Part shown: one piece after another, positions 1 to 8,818 of the stretch
Position numbering within the stretch: position 1 is the first letter of the stretch
How the letters are laid out: every line of letters begins with the position of its first letter
Origin: JBCBCP01 sp038530575
Lineage (GTDB): Bacteria; Pseudomonadota; Alphaproteobacteria; Rhodobacterales; Rhodobacteraceae
Direction of reading: 5' to 3'
Assembly: GCA_038530575.1 (NCBI GenBank)
Contig: JBCBCP010000009.1
Coordinates: 1 to 64,000, forward strand
Length of the DNA stretch: 64,000 bases
Made by a program: the position numbers and the translations under genes
The notes under the pieces: model-generated
The model's database searches: none
Told to the model about the DNA's origin: nothing
The model's input: the letters and a program-made list of their open reading frames with translations, nothing else

Positions 1-578
1 AATGCGTTATGGCCCACCTTCACCGTCGGTAAGTCGTAGTGGCTGTCAAGCGTTGCGCGCCCATGGCCGGGAATGTGTTTGAGCACCGGCAGCACGCCGC
101 CGTCCAGCATCCCGCGGGCGGCAGCCGCCCCCATACGGGCAACCTCCGCTGGGTCGGTGCCGTAGCAACGGTTCAAAAGAAACGGGTGCGTCGTTTCTTC
201 GGCGACGTCGACCATCGGGGCGCAGTTGCTGTCGATGCCGACGGCGTGCAGCTCTGCGGCGATCAAGCGATAGCGTAGGAACATAGCCTTTTCGGCATGC
301 GGGCCAGCTGCCCGCACAAAGTCGAGCGGCGGGTCCCATTCGCGCCAGACCGGCCCCCGCAGTCGTTGTACTCGCCCACCCTCCTGGTCGATGGTGATCG
401 GACAGTCGCGGCCAACGGCATTGCGCATGTCGGCGCATAAGGCGCGCACCTGATCGGGATGATCAATGTTGCGGGCAAACAGGATAAATCCAAACGGGTC
501 AGCGTCGCGGAAAAAGGCAATCTCGTCCGACGTCAGCCGGTATCCGTCTGCATCAAGAATGGTCGCGCCAAAGTTCAC
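1..578 (-). CDS. nagZ: beta-N-acetylhexosaminidase NagZ (3' part outside window)
   Basis: Glycoside hydrolase family 3 enzyme that removes N-acetylglucosamine from peptidoglycan fragments during cell-wall recycling, in the cytoplasm. About 192 residues are visible. They include GFILFARNI near the N-terminus, DQEGGRVQRL, and the signature KHIPGHGRATLDSH, which holds the catalytic Asp/His dyad region of NagZ. No ATG lies near the right position. The reading frame begins at a GTG (576-578) that overlaps the TGA of the upstream SPOR gene, so the two are probably translationally coupled. The C-terminal part lies beyond base 1. Confidence 0.93.
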   Translation of the reverse strand, partial: MNFGATILDADGYRLTSDEIAFFRDADPFGFILFARNIDHPDQVRALCADMRNAVGRDCPITIDQEGGRVQRLRGPVWREWDPPLDFVRAAGPHAEKAMFLRYRLIAAELHAVGIDSNCAPMVDVAEETTHPFLLNRCYGTDPAEVARMGAAAARGMLDGGVLPVLKHIPGHGRATLDSHYDLPTVKVGHNA

Positions 579-1549
579 CGGGTTACAACCGGGATACAGT
601 CCTGTCCCTCCGCCACCAGTGCTGCGCAAAACCGGCGTGCCTCGGCAAGGTCCGCAAATCCGTGAGCCCGAAGGCGGAAGAACGTGCGCCCGCCCGACTG
701 CGCGCGCTGAACAACGCGGTCCTTGCCGGACAGGTAGTTGCCAAATCGTCCCGACATGCGGTCCCACTCGGCGCGCGCAATCTCTGCGCTGTCGTAGGCG
801 CCAAGCTGCGCAAGCCGTGTTCCAGCAGGCAAAGCCACAGCCTCAACCTCTCCGGTAGGAGCGGCAGCCGGAGCAGCACGCGCGGGCACAACCGCCGCCG
901 GTGTGGCGACGGGGCGAAGGACGGGTCGCAGGGACATATTGAGCCCCGGCCCGCTCAGCACGGCCGGGGTGACCTGCACCGGATCAGGTGCGGTGATGGG
1001 CGCCGCCGGCGCGGGCGTCGGAGCTTCAGGCAACGCCTCCAGCGGCTCAACGCCTTGCGTCAGGGCTGCAACGATATCCGCAACGCTTTGATCTGCGAGC
1101 GCTGGTGCAGGCTCAGCAGCGACCGCGACGGGCTGTTGCACAGGCGCAACGGGCACCGGGCCGGGCGCAAGATCTGCCGGCGCCAATTCCACCGGCCCCG
1201 GCGCCAGACGCAAGGTATCGGCGGGCGCGTCGGCCGTGCCTTCGGCAGCCACCTGGTTGACCGCGAGGCCCGTATTTTGCGCCAGCTGACCGCCCGGATC
1301 TTCGGGCCGCACGCGCATCTCGCCCTGCACGGCGCGCACGACGGGAATGCCGCTAACATCGCGCGCGACAAGCTTATACCCCCAGACGCCAACACCAACC
1401 AATAACGCAAGCGACAGCGCGGCGCCTGTCAAATGCGTCAACGTTTTCAACGCATTACTGCCTTGAGGAACAGTCTGAAATTGGGTGGTATCTTCGTGGC
1501 GCGCGAATCCCTGCGCGCCCATCCCGTGGGTGTACTGCACGTCTGCCAT
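575..1549 (-). CDS. SPOR-domain membrane protein
   Basis: Single-pass inner-membrane protein with a periplasmic C-terminal SPOR domain, which binds denuded septal peptidoglycan. After a short cytoplasmic N-terminus comes one hydrophobic helix (roughly residues 30-52), then a long Ala/Pro-rich linker, then about 75 residues from GTRLAQLGAYDS to the end that fit SPOR. The start at 1549 is preferred over an upstream ATG at 1576 because GAGG lies just ahead of it. It sits between argS and nagZ, an arrangement I recall from Rhodobacteraceae. It probably acts in division or cell-wall remodelling; its exact partner is unknown. Confidence 0.85.
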   Translation of the reverse strand: MADVQYTHGMGAQGFARHEDTTQFQTVPQGSNALKTLTHLTGAALSLALLVGVGVWGYKLVARDVSGIPVVRAVQGEMRVRPEDPGGQLAQNTGLAVNQVAAEGTADAPADTLRLAPGPVELAPADLAPGPVPVAPVQQPVAVAAEPAPALADQSVADIVAALTQGVEPLEALPEAPTPAPAAPITAPDPVQVTPAVLSGPGLNMSLRPVLRPVATPAAVVPARAAPAAAPTGEVEAVALPAGTRLAQLGAYDSAEIARAEWDRMSGRFGNYLSGKDRVVQRAQSGGRTFFRLRAHGFADLAEARRFCAALVAEGQDCIPVVTR

Positions 1550-1626
1550 TTCTGCCTCGCTGCCCGCACGAAACATGCCGCACGGATCGTTGTGAAAGCC
1601 TGTAATCCGGCAGCGCGCGTCTTAGA

Positions 1627-3345
1627 TCAACGCAATTCTTCCGCCGGGGTCACACCAAGAATACCAAGGCCCGCTGCAATCACAAGCGCGACGGATCGCG
1701 CGAGGGCAATTTTTGCCGACGAGGCCTCCGGCGCGTCCTCTTGCAGGAAGCGCAGCTCGGGCGTGTCATTGCCCCGGTTCCACAGGCCGTGGAAGACGCC
1801 CGCAAGCTCGTAGAGGTAGAAGGCGATCCGGTGCGGCTCGTTTGCGCTTGCGGCGGCCTCGACCAGCCGCGGCCATTCCGCCAGCTTTGCGGCCAGCGCC
1901 AGTTCGGCCTCGTGGGTCAGCAGGGACAGGTCCGGCTCCGGCAGGTCAGGCGCCTTGCGCAGCACCGATTGCACCCGCGCGTGGGCATACTGCACGTAGA
2001 AGACCGGGTTTTCCTTGGACTGCTCCAGGGCTGCGTCGAGGTCGAAGTCGAACATCGCGTCGTTCTTGCGGGTCAGCATCATGAAGCGGGTCACGTCCGG
2101 GCCAACCTCGTCCACCACGTCGCGCAGGGTCACAAAGGTCCCTGCCCGCTTGGACATCTTGAACTCCTGCCCGTCCTTGAACAGTTTCACCAGCTGCGTG
2201 AGCTTGATATCGAGCGGCACCGCGCCATCCGACAGCGCGCTCACCGCGGCCTTCATCCGTTTGACATAGCCGCCATGGTCCGCGCCGAACACGTCGATCA
2301 GCGCATCAAAGCCGCGGCTGACCTTGTCGTAGTGGTAGGCGATGTCGGGCGCGAAATAGGTCCACGCCCCATCGGACTTCATCACGGGCCGGTCCACATC
2401 GTCGCCATGTTCGGTGGATTTGAACAGCGTCTGCTCCCGCGGCTCCCAGTCTTCGGGCTTTTTGCCCTTGGGCGGCTCCAGCACGCCTTCGTAGATCAGG
2501 CCCTTGCCGCGCAGATCATTAAGCGCGGCCTCGATCCGGCCCGTGCCGTAGAGCGATTTTTCGGAAAAGAAGACGTCCATTTCCACGCCCAAAGCGGCGA
2601 GGTCAGCGCGGATCAGGTCCATCATCGCTTCTGTCGCGAAATCGCGAACCTCGTCCAGCCAGAACTGTTCGCCCTTGCCGACAAAGGCGTCGCCAACCTT
2701 ATCCTTGAGCGCGGCGCCAACCGGGATAAGATAGTCACCCGGATAGGTCCCATCCTCGAACGCGACCTCTTGGCCATGCGCCTCAAGATACCGCAGGTAG
2801 ACCGACCGGGCGAGCACATCGACCTGCGCGCCGCCATCGTTGATATAGTATTCCCGCGTGACCGCGTGGCCGGTGAACGCCAGCAAGGACGCCAGCGCGT
2901 CGCCAAAGACGGCGCCCCGCGTGTGGCCCACATGCAGCGGGCCGGTGGGGTTGGCCGACACGTATTCAACGTTAACCTTGCGCCCCTGCCCAGTGTCCGA
3001 GCGACCGAAATCGGTGCCCGCTTTCAGAACGGCGGCAACAACCCCCTGCCAAACAGAAGGCGCAAGCCGCAGGTTCAAAAACCCAGGACCGGCGACCTCG
3101 GCGGAGCCGATGCGCGCATCCTCGGACAGTTTACCGGCAAGCGCCTCCGCGATATCGCGCGGTTTCAGCTTCGCAGGTTTGGCCAGCACCATTGCGGCAT
3201 TGGTTGCCATGTCACCGTGCGCGGCATCGCGCGGCGGCTCGACCGTCACACCGCGCGTGTTCAGCCCGCCGGGCAGCACGCCGTCCGCTTCCAAAGCGGC
3301 AATGGCGTCGATCACGAGGGCACGGATATCGGCAAAGAGGTTCAT
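1627..3345 (-). CDS. argS: arginyl-tRNA synthetase
   Basis: Class I aminoacyl-tRNA synthetase that charges tRNA-Arg. The HIGH motif appears as HVGH in ANPTGPLHVGHTRGA and the KMSKS loop as FKMSKRAGTF. An N-terminal additional (arginyl) domain precedes the core, and the DALR anticodon-binding domain closes the protein. At 572 residues the length is normal. The start at 3345 (MNLFADIRAL) has a GGA-type ribosome site. An upstream TTG at 3357 is possible but less likely. It is followed by the SPOR gene and nagZ on the same strand. Confidence 0.97.
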   Translation of the reverse strand: MNLFADIRALVIDAIAALEADGVLPGGLNTRGVTVEPPRDAAHGDMATNAAMVLAKPAKLKPRDIAEALAGKLSEDARIGSAEVAGPGFLNLRLAPSVWQGVVAAVLKAGTDFGRSDTGQGRKVNVEYVSANPTGPLHVGHTRGAVFGDALASLLAFTGHAVTREYYINDGGAQVDVLARSVYLRYLEAHGQEVAFEDGTYPGDYLIPVGAALKDKVGDAFVGKGEQFWLDEVRDFATEAMMDLIRADLAALGVEMDVFFSEKSLYGTGRIEAALNDLRGKGLIYEGVLEPPKGKKPEDWEPREQTLFKSTEHGDDVDRPVMKSDGAWTYFAPDIAYHYDKVSRGFDALIDVFGADHGGYVKRMKAAVSALSDGAVPLDIKLTQLVKLFKDGQEFKMSKRAGTFVTLRDVVDEVGPDVTRFMMLTRKNDAMFDFDLDAALEQSKENPVFYVQYAHARVQSVLRKAPDLPEPDLSLLTHEAELALAAKLAEWPRLVEAAASANEPHRIAFYLYELAGVFHGLWNRGNDTPELRFLQEDAPEASSAKIALARSVALVIAAGLGILGVTPAEELR

Positions 3346-3399
3346 GTCAGGTTCCAAATCGAGCTGGGCTGCGGCGGTGTAACAGGTGCGCGTGCCACG

Positions 3400-4545
3400 T
3401 CAACTCGGCTGGCATAGGCGCTCATGCTCTTGCAACGCAAACCGGTCGGTCATGCCTGACAGGTAATCCGACACCAACCGTGCAAGTGCCGTGCGATTTC
3501 CGGCTGTCTGACCGACCTCGTCCTGCCATTTCACAGGAAGAAGGTGCGGCTGGGAAAGGTACAGGGGGAAGAGCTCGCGCACCACGACTGTCACCTCCTC
3601 GCGCATCTTCATCACGGCGGGCGCGCGATACATGCGGGTAAAGAGAAATGCGCGGATTTCTTGCAGATCCGACCACATCGCGTCCGAAAAGCGAATAACC
3701 GGGCGACCAAGGTTGCGGATGTCCTGCGCATGTTGCGCTTCTGCCCCGTCCAGCAACGCGCGCGAGGTGGCAATCACATCCTCGACCATCGCGCCAAAGA
3801 TGCGCCGCAACGCCTCATGGCGTCGGCGTTCAAGATCCAGCCCGGGGTAGCGTGCGTCGACATCGGCAAACGCACCCTTGGCCAGGGGGAGCCCGATAAT
3901 GTCGTCATCGATGAAAAGGCCCGCGCGCAACCCATCCATAAGATCGTGGTTGTTATAGGCAATGTCGTCGGCCAGCGCGGCCACCTGCGCCTCGGCGCTG
4001 GCATGGGTGCCCAGCTCAAGGTCGTGAACCGCGTTGTAATCCGCCAGCGCGAAAGGCAGCGCCCCAGTGACCGGACCATTGTGCTTTGCGATACCTTCAA
4101 GGCACTCCCAGGTCAGGTTCAGCCCATCAAAATCGGCATAATGACGCTCAAGCTTTGTGACGATCTTGATGGCCTGCGCATTGTGGTCGAACCCGCCATG
4201 GGGCGCCATCAACTCATGCAGCGCGTCTTCCCCGGTGTGCCCGAAGGGCGGATGGCCAAGGTCATGCGCCAGCGCAACGGCCTCTGTCAGCTCTGCGTTC
4301 AGGCCAAGCGCGCCCGCGATGGTCCGCGCCACTTGTGCGACCTCGATCGAATGGGTCAGTCGGGTGCGGAAAAAGTCGCCCTCATGCTCAACAAAGACCT
4401 GCGTCTTGTGCTTAAGGCGCCGGAAGGCGCTTGCGTGAATAATCCGGTCGCGGTCGCGCTGAAAGCAGGACCGAAATCCGCTTTCTTCCTCCGGGAACAG
4501 CCGCCCCCGGCTGGCGCCTGGAAAACACGCATATGGCGCTGACAT
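3400..4545 (-). CDS. dgt: deoxyguanosinetriphosphate triphosphohydrolase-like protein
   Basis: HD-superfamily dNTP triphosphohydrolase that splits dNTPs to deoxynucleosides and triphosphate. The metal-binding HD motif is in AVALAHDLGHPPFGHTGE, and RDRIIHASAFRRLKHKTQV and RLTHSIEVAQ are family signatures. I chose the ATG at 4543-4545 because AAGGGGGC lies about 4-10 bases upstream; longer readings toward 4701 lack support. Its start faces the A-type Fe-S carrier gene across about 90 bases, which must hold both promoters. Confidence 0.93.
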   Translation of the reverse strand: MSAPYACFPGASRGRLFPEEESGFRSCFQRDRDRIIHASAFRRLKHKTQVFVEHEGDFFRTRLTHSIEVAQVARTIAGALGLNAELTEAVALAHDLGHPPFGHTGEDALHELMAPHGGFDHNAQAIKIVTKLERHYADFDGLNLTWECLEGIAKHNGPVTGALPFALADYNAVHDLELGTHASAEAQVAALADDIAYNNHDLMDGLRAGLFIDDDIIGLPLAKGAFADVDARYPGLDLERRRHEALRRIFGAMVEDVIATSRALLDGAEAQHAQDIRNLGRPVIRFSDAMWSDLQEIRAFLFTRMYRAPAVMKMREEVTVVVRELFPLYLSQPHLLPVKWQDEVGQTAGNRTALARLVSDYLSGMTDRFALQEHERLCQPS

Positions 4546-4637
4546 AAAAGCCCCCTTGCCCCGTTCTTGTCGGTAGCCTTGTTGCCGCATATATTGCGGC
4601 CACTGCATGAATGAAATGCGAAAGCCGGAGCAAGCCG

Positions 4638-4961
4638 ATGCAACTGCCGCCCCAAGTGACCCCCCGCGCCTTTGAACGGCTTGCCGAAATTGGCGCCGCA
4701 TCAGACGGCAAGGCGCTACGCGTGGCCGTAGAGGGCGGCGGCTGTTCAGGCTTTCAATACGAAATCGCGCTCGACGCGCCGAAAGCCGACGATCTGCAAC
4801 TTACCGGCGCGGGCGAGACAGTCGTGGTCGACGCGGTGTCGTTGCCGTTTCTGGCCGGCGCCACCATCGACTTTTCCGAAGAGCTGATCGGCGCGCGGTT
4901 CATCATCGACAACCCCAACGCCACCAGCTCGTGTGGGTGCGGCACGTCCTTTTCGATGTAG
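4638..4961 (+). CDS. erpA: A-type iron-sulfur cluster carrier (ErpA/IscA/HesB family)
   Basis: Small cytoplasmic protein that carries Fe-S clusters to target apoproteins. It has the three conserved cysteines of the family: one in EGGGCSGFQYE and two in the C-terminal CGCGTSFSM. I take MQLPPQVTPRAFERL at 4638 as the start; the ATG at 4611 would add nine residues not usual in the family. ErpA, IscA and HesB are hard to separate by sequence alone, so the symbol is tentative. Confidence 0.9.
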   Translation: MQLPPQVTPRAFERLAEIGAASDGKALRVAVEGGGCSGFQYEIALDAPKADDLQLTGAGETVVVDAVSLPFLAGATIDFSEELIGARFIIDNPNATSSCGCGTSFSM

Positions 4962-4963
4962 CG

Positions 4964-6028
4964 CTAGCGCCCTGCCGGAAGCGCGCGGGCGAACCCTTCG
5001 AAAAAGGCGCCGAACCTGTCCGATGACGCCTCTGCGGCGGCCACGATCTGAGCAGAGCCGTCAGGCGCGCCGTTCAGCAGAATGGGCCGCATGCAATCCC
5101 AATCCGCGCTGCGGGAATGGGTCATCTGCATCAGGCAAACAGACATGTCGCGCAGCGGTCCTGGGACATGTGCGGGCGCGTCGAACCTGCACCGGCCTTC
5201 CGGAATGGGCGCCGCGCGCAAGTCAGGCAAGGCCAGGGCGGCCAGCCATTGGCTGACCATATATTCGTGATAATCGTCGGCCACGTCGATGCCCTCGCCC
5301 CCGGTCACGGTAAAGCCGCGCAGCCCGTCCAGCACGAAGCTTTCCCAGATCGGGCTTGGCGTTTGGCCCGCATAGCGGAGTGCGATGCAGATTTCGGCCA
5401 GCAGGTCGGCGTTCTGGTCAAGAAAGGCCAAGAGGCCGGCATATTCGAGGCTGACCAGCGCGCCCTCGTCCAGCTTTGGGGCGCGGCGGCCATATTCACT
5501 GAGGTAGAACACGATATGGGTCAGCTCGTAGGCCGCCTTCTTGTTGGGTAGTGCAAAGGTCGCGCTGCGCCGCATGAAGGCCCTGAGCCGCTCGTCCAGC
5601 CCGTCGTCCTGCGCCGCAAGCACCCCGCGCCGCGCCAGCAGGCGGTGCGCCTCGGCGCGTTGCAGGTCCGACAGCTCGGCGCCCGCAAGGCCTTGCGCCC
5701 CGGCCCATTCGGCAAGCGCCGCACCATGGGTGCCGGGCATGCCAAGATCCTCAAGATCAAGGCAGATCGACAGCAGGAACCGGTAATATTGCGGAAAGAA
5801 GGACAGCCGCTCGGGGAGCCCTTCGTAGAGCAGTTCATAGGTGCTCAGGTCGGCCGCCTCCGGCCGGACCCCGGTACATTCAAGGATATTCAGCAGCTCG
5901 GCGTTCTCTTTGAGCCAGAACACGTCGTCGCCAAAGCGCCGCGCCGCGCTGACCGACCGCAAGAGCGGGCCGGCGCGCTGCTGCAGGGTCAGGCGGGCGT
6001 GCGGGGCGCGCAAGTGAATGATGGTCAT
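4964..6028 (-). CDS. uncharacterised 354-residue protein, partner of the FSSGSAP repeat protein
   Basis: I cannot assign a function. The protein looks largely alpha-helical and soluble, with no signal peptide or clear membrane helix, and I see no nucleotide-binding or classical catalytic motif. The start is firm because AAGGAGATCACC precedes the ATG at 6026-6028. It is the second gene of an operon: the repeat-peptide gene ends only 38 bases upstream. That close coupling suggests it binds, modifies or handles the repeat protein. Its stop lies 2 bases from the end of the convergent Fe-S carrier gene. Confidence 0.7.
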   Translation of the reverse strand: MTIIHLRAPHARLTLQQRAGPLLRSVSAARRFGDDVFWLKENAELLNILECTGVRPEAADLSTYELLYEGLPERLSFFPQYYRFLLSICLDLEDLGMPGTHGAALAEWAGAQGLAGAELSDLQRAEAHRLLARRGVLAAQDDGLDERLRAFMRRSATFALPNKKAAYELTHIVFYLSEYGRRAPKLDEGALVSLEYAGLLAFLDQNADLLAEICIALRYAGQTPSPIWESFVLDGLRGFTVTGGEGIDVADDYHEYMVSQWLAALALPDLRAAPIPEGRCRFDAPAHVPGPLRDMSVCLMQMTHSRSADWDCMRPILLNGAPDGSAQIVAAAEASSDRFGAFFEGFARALPAGR

Positions 6029-6066
6029 GGTGATCTCCTTTCGCCTTGAACGCCCCAGCCTTAGGA

Positions 6067-6516
6067 TCAGCTGCCCGAGCTGAAGAGCGCGGTTGCGTCA
6101 CCGTCCTGCGCTTCGGCCTTGGCGGGCGCCGAGCCGGAGGAGAACATCTGAACGCCCTCGCCTGCACCTGCGGCAGGGGCACTGCCCGAGCTGAAAAGCT
6201 GCACGGCATCGCCGGTGCGCGCATCCGTGGCCTGCGGGGCCGAACCTGAGGAAAACATCTCTGTCCCCTCGCCAGCCGCAGTGCGTGCTGCGTGCGGTGC
6301 TGAGCCGGACGAGAACATCTCGGCCCCGTCGCCCGTCACCGCGCTGGTGGACATCGGCGCCGATCCGGAGGAAAACATACCGGTCAGATCGCCCAACTCC
6401 ATCGCGCTCGTCATCGGCGCGGAGCCTGAGCTGAACGCCCATGTCGCATCGCCATCGAGCAGGGTCGCGGAAGGTGCGAGAGCGGTGAGATCAGTGGTTT
6501 TACGCAGTGCAGTCAT
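6067..6516 (-). CDS. FSSGSAP tandem-repeat protein (precursor-like)
   Basis: A 149-residue protein made of a roughly 20-residue leader (MTALRKTTDLTALAPSATLL) followed by seven repeats. Each unit reads about G[DE]xxxx[MLA]FSSGSAP plus 5-7 variable residues. The phenylalanines fall at residues 28, 48, 68, 88, 108, 125 and 145, so the first five units have an exact 20-residue period. The protein ends inside the seventh FSSGS. AGGAGA precedes the start. There are no cysteines and no membrane helix. It is the first gene of an operon with the 354-residue unknown. The layout (short leader, many near-identical cores, dedicated neighbour) recalls multi-core RiPP precursors, but this is inference. Confidence 0.8.
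   Translation of the reverse strand: MTALRKTTDLTALAPSATLLDGDATWAFSSGSAPMTSAMELGDLTGMFSSGSAPMSTSAVTGDGAEMFSSGSAPHAARTAAGEGTEMFSSGSAPQATDARTGDAVQLFSSGSAPAAGAGEGVQMFSSGSAPAKAEAQDGDATALFSSGS
6070..6456 (-). repeat. seven in-frame coding repeats (period 60 bp, one 51 bp)
   Basis: Direct repeats that encode FSSGSAP units. On the + strand the core reads as variants of GGCGCCGAGCCGGAGGAGAA. Synonymous differences between units show that the amino-acid motif, not the DNA, is being conserved. Confidence 0.85.
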
Positions 6517-6873
6517 GGTTCGTCTCCTGTGTTTTCGCCCAAAGCGGGAACCGGTGTCAGCGTTGCTCGCTTAACGTGTGTTAAGGAATATCTTTTCGCG
6601 CTTAAGGAGAGTGCGCCACGTCTTGTCCACATTCAGAAGAAGCAGCAAAGTCCGGCTATGACGCCAATTAGCGACGTTATCCACAGGACAAAAAAATCTT
6701 GTCCACAAGCGGACATAACACAACCAGAGAGCGAACATCTGCCAAAAGGTTAACGGACCTGCCGCGAATCAGCGTCACGGCTTGCTCTCACCGCTGGCTT
6801 ACGTCACATCTGGCCCGGTGACCCACACCAGTGTCGGGCCGGCCACCCCAGCGCAGCAGCCATGAGGACGCAG
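6517..6873. promoter_or_regulatory. divergent intergenic region with three DnaA-box-like sites
   Basis: This 357-base region separates the leftward repeat-protein operon from rightward xthA. It is richer in A/T than its surroundings. It holds one perfect DnaA box TTATCCACA (6677-6685) and two near matches TTGTCCACA (6623-6631 and 6699-6707), all in the same orientation. A GGACAA/TTGTCC inverted repeat spans 6686-6704. No gene of useful size is seen. Promoters for both flanking genes must lie here. Confidence 0.5.
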
Positions 6874-7656
6874 ATGAAGATCGCCACCTTCAACATCAAC
6901 GGCATCAAGGCGCGCATCAACGCGCTGCCCGCATGGCTAGACGAGGCCAAGCCTGACGTGGTCCTGTGCCAAGAGATCAAATCCGTGGATGAGAATTTCC
7001 CGGCGGAGATCTTTGAAGAGCGCGGCTACAACGTCGAAACGCACGGGCAGAAGAGCTTTAACGGTGTCGCGATCTTGTCAAAGCATCCCCTCGAGGATGT
7101 CAGTCGCGGTCTTCCTGGCGACGACAGCGACGAACAAGCACGGTACATCGAAGCGACGGTCGTGGGGAACCACACGGCGCTCCGGCTTTGCGGCCTCTAT
7201 CTGCCCAATGGCAATCCGGCACCCGGTCCGAAATTTGACTACAAGCTGGCGTGGATGGAGCGTCTACGCGCGCGGGCCGCGGCGCTGCGTTCGGAAGAAA
7301 TGCCCTTCCTGATGGCGGGCGATTACAACATCATTCCCCAAGCTGAGGACGCGGCGCGGCCCGAGGCATGGCAGGAAGATGCGTTGCACAGGATGGATGC
7401 GCGCACCGCATGGCGGCGTCTGTTGAACCTTGGGCTGACAGAAGCGATCCGCACCCGAGATGCGCGTCCAGGGCTTTATTCCTTCTGGGACTATCAGGCG
7501 GGTGCATGGAACCGCGACGACGGCATTCGCATCGATCACGTCTTGCTGTGCCCTTTTGCGGCCGATTTCCTGCGCGATGCAGGGATCGACAAGGACGTGC
7601 GCGGCGGCGACAAGCCATCGGACCATGTGCCTGTCTGGGTCGAGATGGATATTTGA
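6874..7656 (+). CDS. xthA: exodeoxyribonuclease III
   Basis: AP endonuclease and 3'-5' exonuclease of base-excision repair (EEP superfamily). Visible motifs are MKIATFNINGIKARI, LCQEIKS (metal-binding Glu), GDYNIIP, and DGIRIDHVLL plus SDHVPV (catalytic Asp-His region). The start at 6874 follows GAGGACGCAG; the ATG at 6862 would add four residues. At about 260 residues its length is normal for XthA. It stands alone downstream of the DnaA-box region. Confidence 0.95.
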   Translation: MKIATFNINGIKARINALPAWLDEAKPDVVLCQEIKSVDENFPAEIFEERGYNVETHGQKSFNGVAILSKHPLEDVSRGLPGDDSDEQARYIEATVVGNHTALRLCGLYLPNGNPAPGPKFDYKLAWMERLRARAAALRSEEMPFLMAGDYNIIPQAEDAARPEAWQEDALHRMDARTAWRRLLNLGLTEAIRTRDARPGLYSFWDYQAGAWNRDDGIRIDHVLLCPFAADFLRDAGIDKDVRGGDKPSDHVPVWVEMDI

Positions 7657-7728
7657 ATCGGGCAAGTCGGGGGGCGCTACGCAGCGTGCCAACGCGGTGC
7701 GCCTGCCCTTTTCAGCCGGCAGATACGG

Positions 7729-8817
7729 TTATCCCTTGGACGCGGCCGTCACGTCATAGTCATAGAGCCAGTCAAGCCGGCTTGGGATGAGATTTGGGGC
7801 GACGCGCCCCAAAACGGCCAAACCGGTATGCGCGATCAAACGCGCCGGGCCGCTCAAATGGTAGTTGCGCGCGTTAGCATTGGCAGCAGCAATAGCACGG
7901 GTGACGCGCGGCGCGCGTGTGGCCTGATAAGCAGGGAGCGCTGTATCCAAGGGAGCCGCGACCGCGTGCGCCGCAAGGCTCCACGCATCTTCAAGCGCGA
8001 GGTTGGCACCCTGCGCAAGAAACGGCAGCGTGGGATGCGCCGCGTCCCCCAGCAGCGCCATGTTTGTCTTGTGCCACGCGCTTGCGACCGGATGGCGGAA
8101 GAGCCCCCACAGCAGCGGCGCTTCGACACGTTCAAGCAGAGCCTGCAAGTCCGGCGCGCAATCACGGAACGCAGCCCGAAGGTTAGCCGCGTCATCGGGG
8201 TGGTTCCAGCCTTCGGCGGCCCATGCACTGCGCTCCTGAACGGCCACGATATTGAGCCGCCCGCCGCGCAAAGGATACGTCACAACGTGGCGTTTGGGCG
8301 CCATCCAGACGCGGGCTTCGGGTGCAGCATCCGCTTCAATCACCGCGCGCCAGGCGACCTGACCAGTGAAGAACGGGGCATCCGCACCATTAAGGAGGGG
8401 GCGTACCCGCGAATGCAGCCCATCCGCACCGACGATGAGGTCTGCATCCAGTTCGGCCGGGTCGTCTATGCGAGCCCCTAGGTGGAGGTCTGCGCCACGG
8501 CAAGCAGCCGCAAGCATATCGATCAGGTCAGCGCGGTGCACAAACCGGTAGGTTTTGTTCGACAAATCAAACCGCGCGAGCGCCCTGCCGGATCGCGCGG
8601 ATGTGGGCACGACTGCACGCGCTTTGACGGACCGCGCAGACAATGGCACATCAAGTGCAGCAAGAACCCGAGCGCCATTTGGCGTGATCTGAACACCGGC
8701 CCCGACCTCGCGCAGCGCCGGCGCTTGCTCATAAATGCTTACGTCTGCGCCAAAGCGCAAAAAGGCTGCCGCACAGGCTAGACCGCCAATGCCGCCGCCG
8801 ATAACCGCGACGCGCAT
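7729..8817 (-). CDS. FAD-dependent aromatic-hydroxylase-type monooxygenase
   Basis: Flavoprotein monooxygenase of the salicylate/3-hydroxybenzoate hydroxylase type. The N-terminal Rossmann motif is VIGGGIGGLACA, the NAD(P)H/FAD motif is LIVGADGLHSRVR, and the C-terminal FAD motif is ALLGDAAHPTLPFLAQGAN. Its substrate cannot be read from sequence. I place the start at 8817 (MRVAVIGGG), one base after the stop of the DksA-like gene. An earlier ATG at 8871 would overlap that gene deeply. Co-transcription with the DksA-like regulator is likely. Confidence 0.9.
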   Translation of the reverse strand: MRVAVIGGGIGGLACAAAFLRFGADVSIYEQAPALREVGAGVQITPNGARVLAALDVPLSARSVKARAVVPTSARSGRALARFDLSNKTYRFVHRADLIDMLAAACRGADLHLGARIDDPAELDADLIVGADGLHSRVRPLLNGADAPFFTGQVAWRAVIEADAAPEARVWMAPKRHVVTYPLRGGRLNIVAVQERSAWAAEGWNHPDDAANLRAAFRDCAPDLQALLERVEAPLLWGLFRHPVASAWHKTNMALLGDAAHPTLPFLAQGANLALEDAWSLAAHAVAAPLDTALPAYQATRAPRVTRAIAAANANARNYHLSGPARLIAHTGLAVLGRVAPNLIPSRLDWLYDYDVTAASKG

Positions 8818-8818
8818 A

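Noticed and set aside
6623..6707. Chromosomal replication origin
   Set aside because: Only three boxes, no clear unwinding element and none of the usual origin neighbours.
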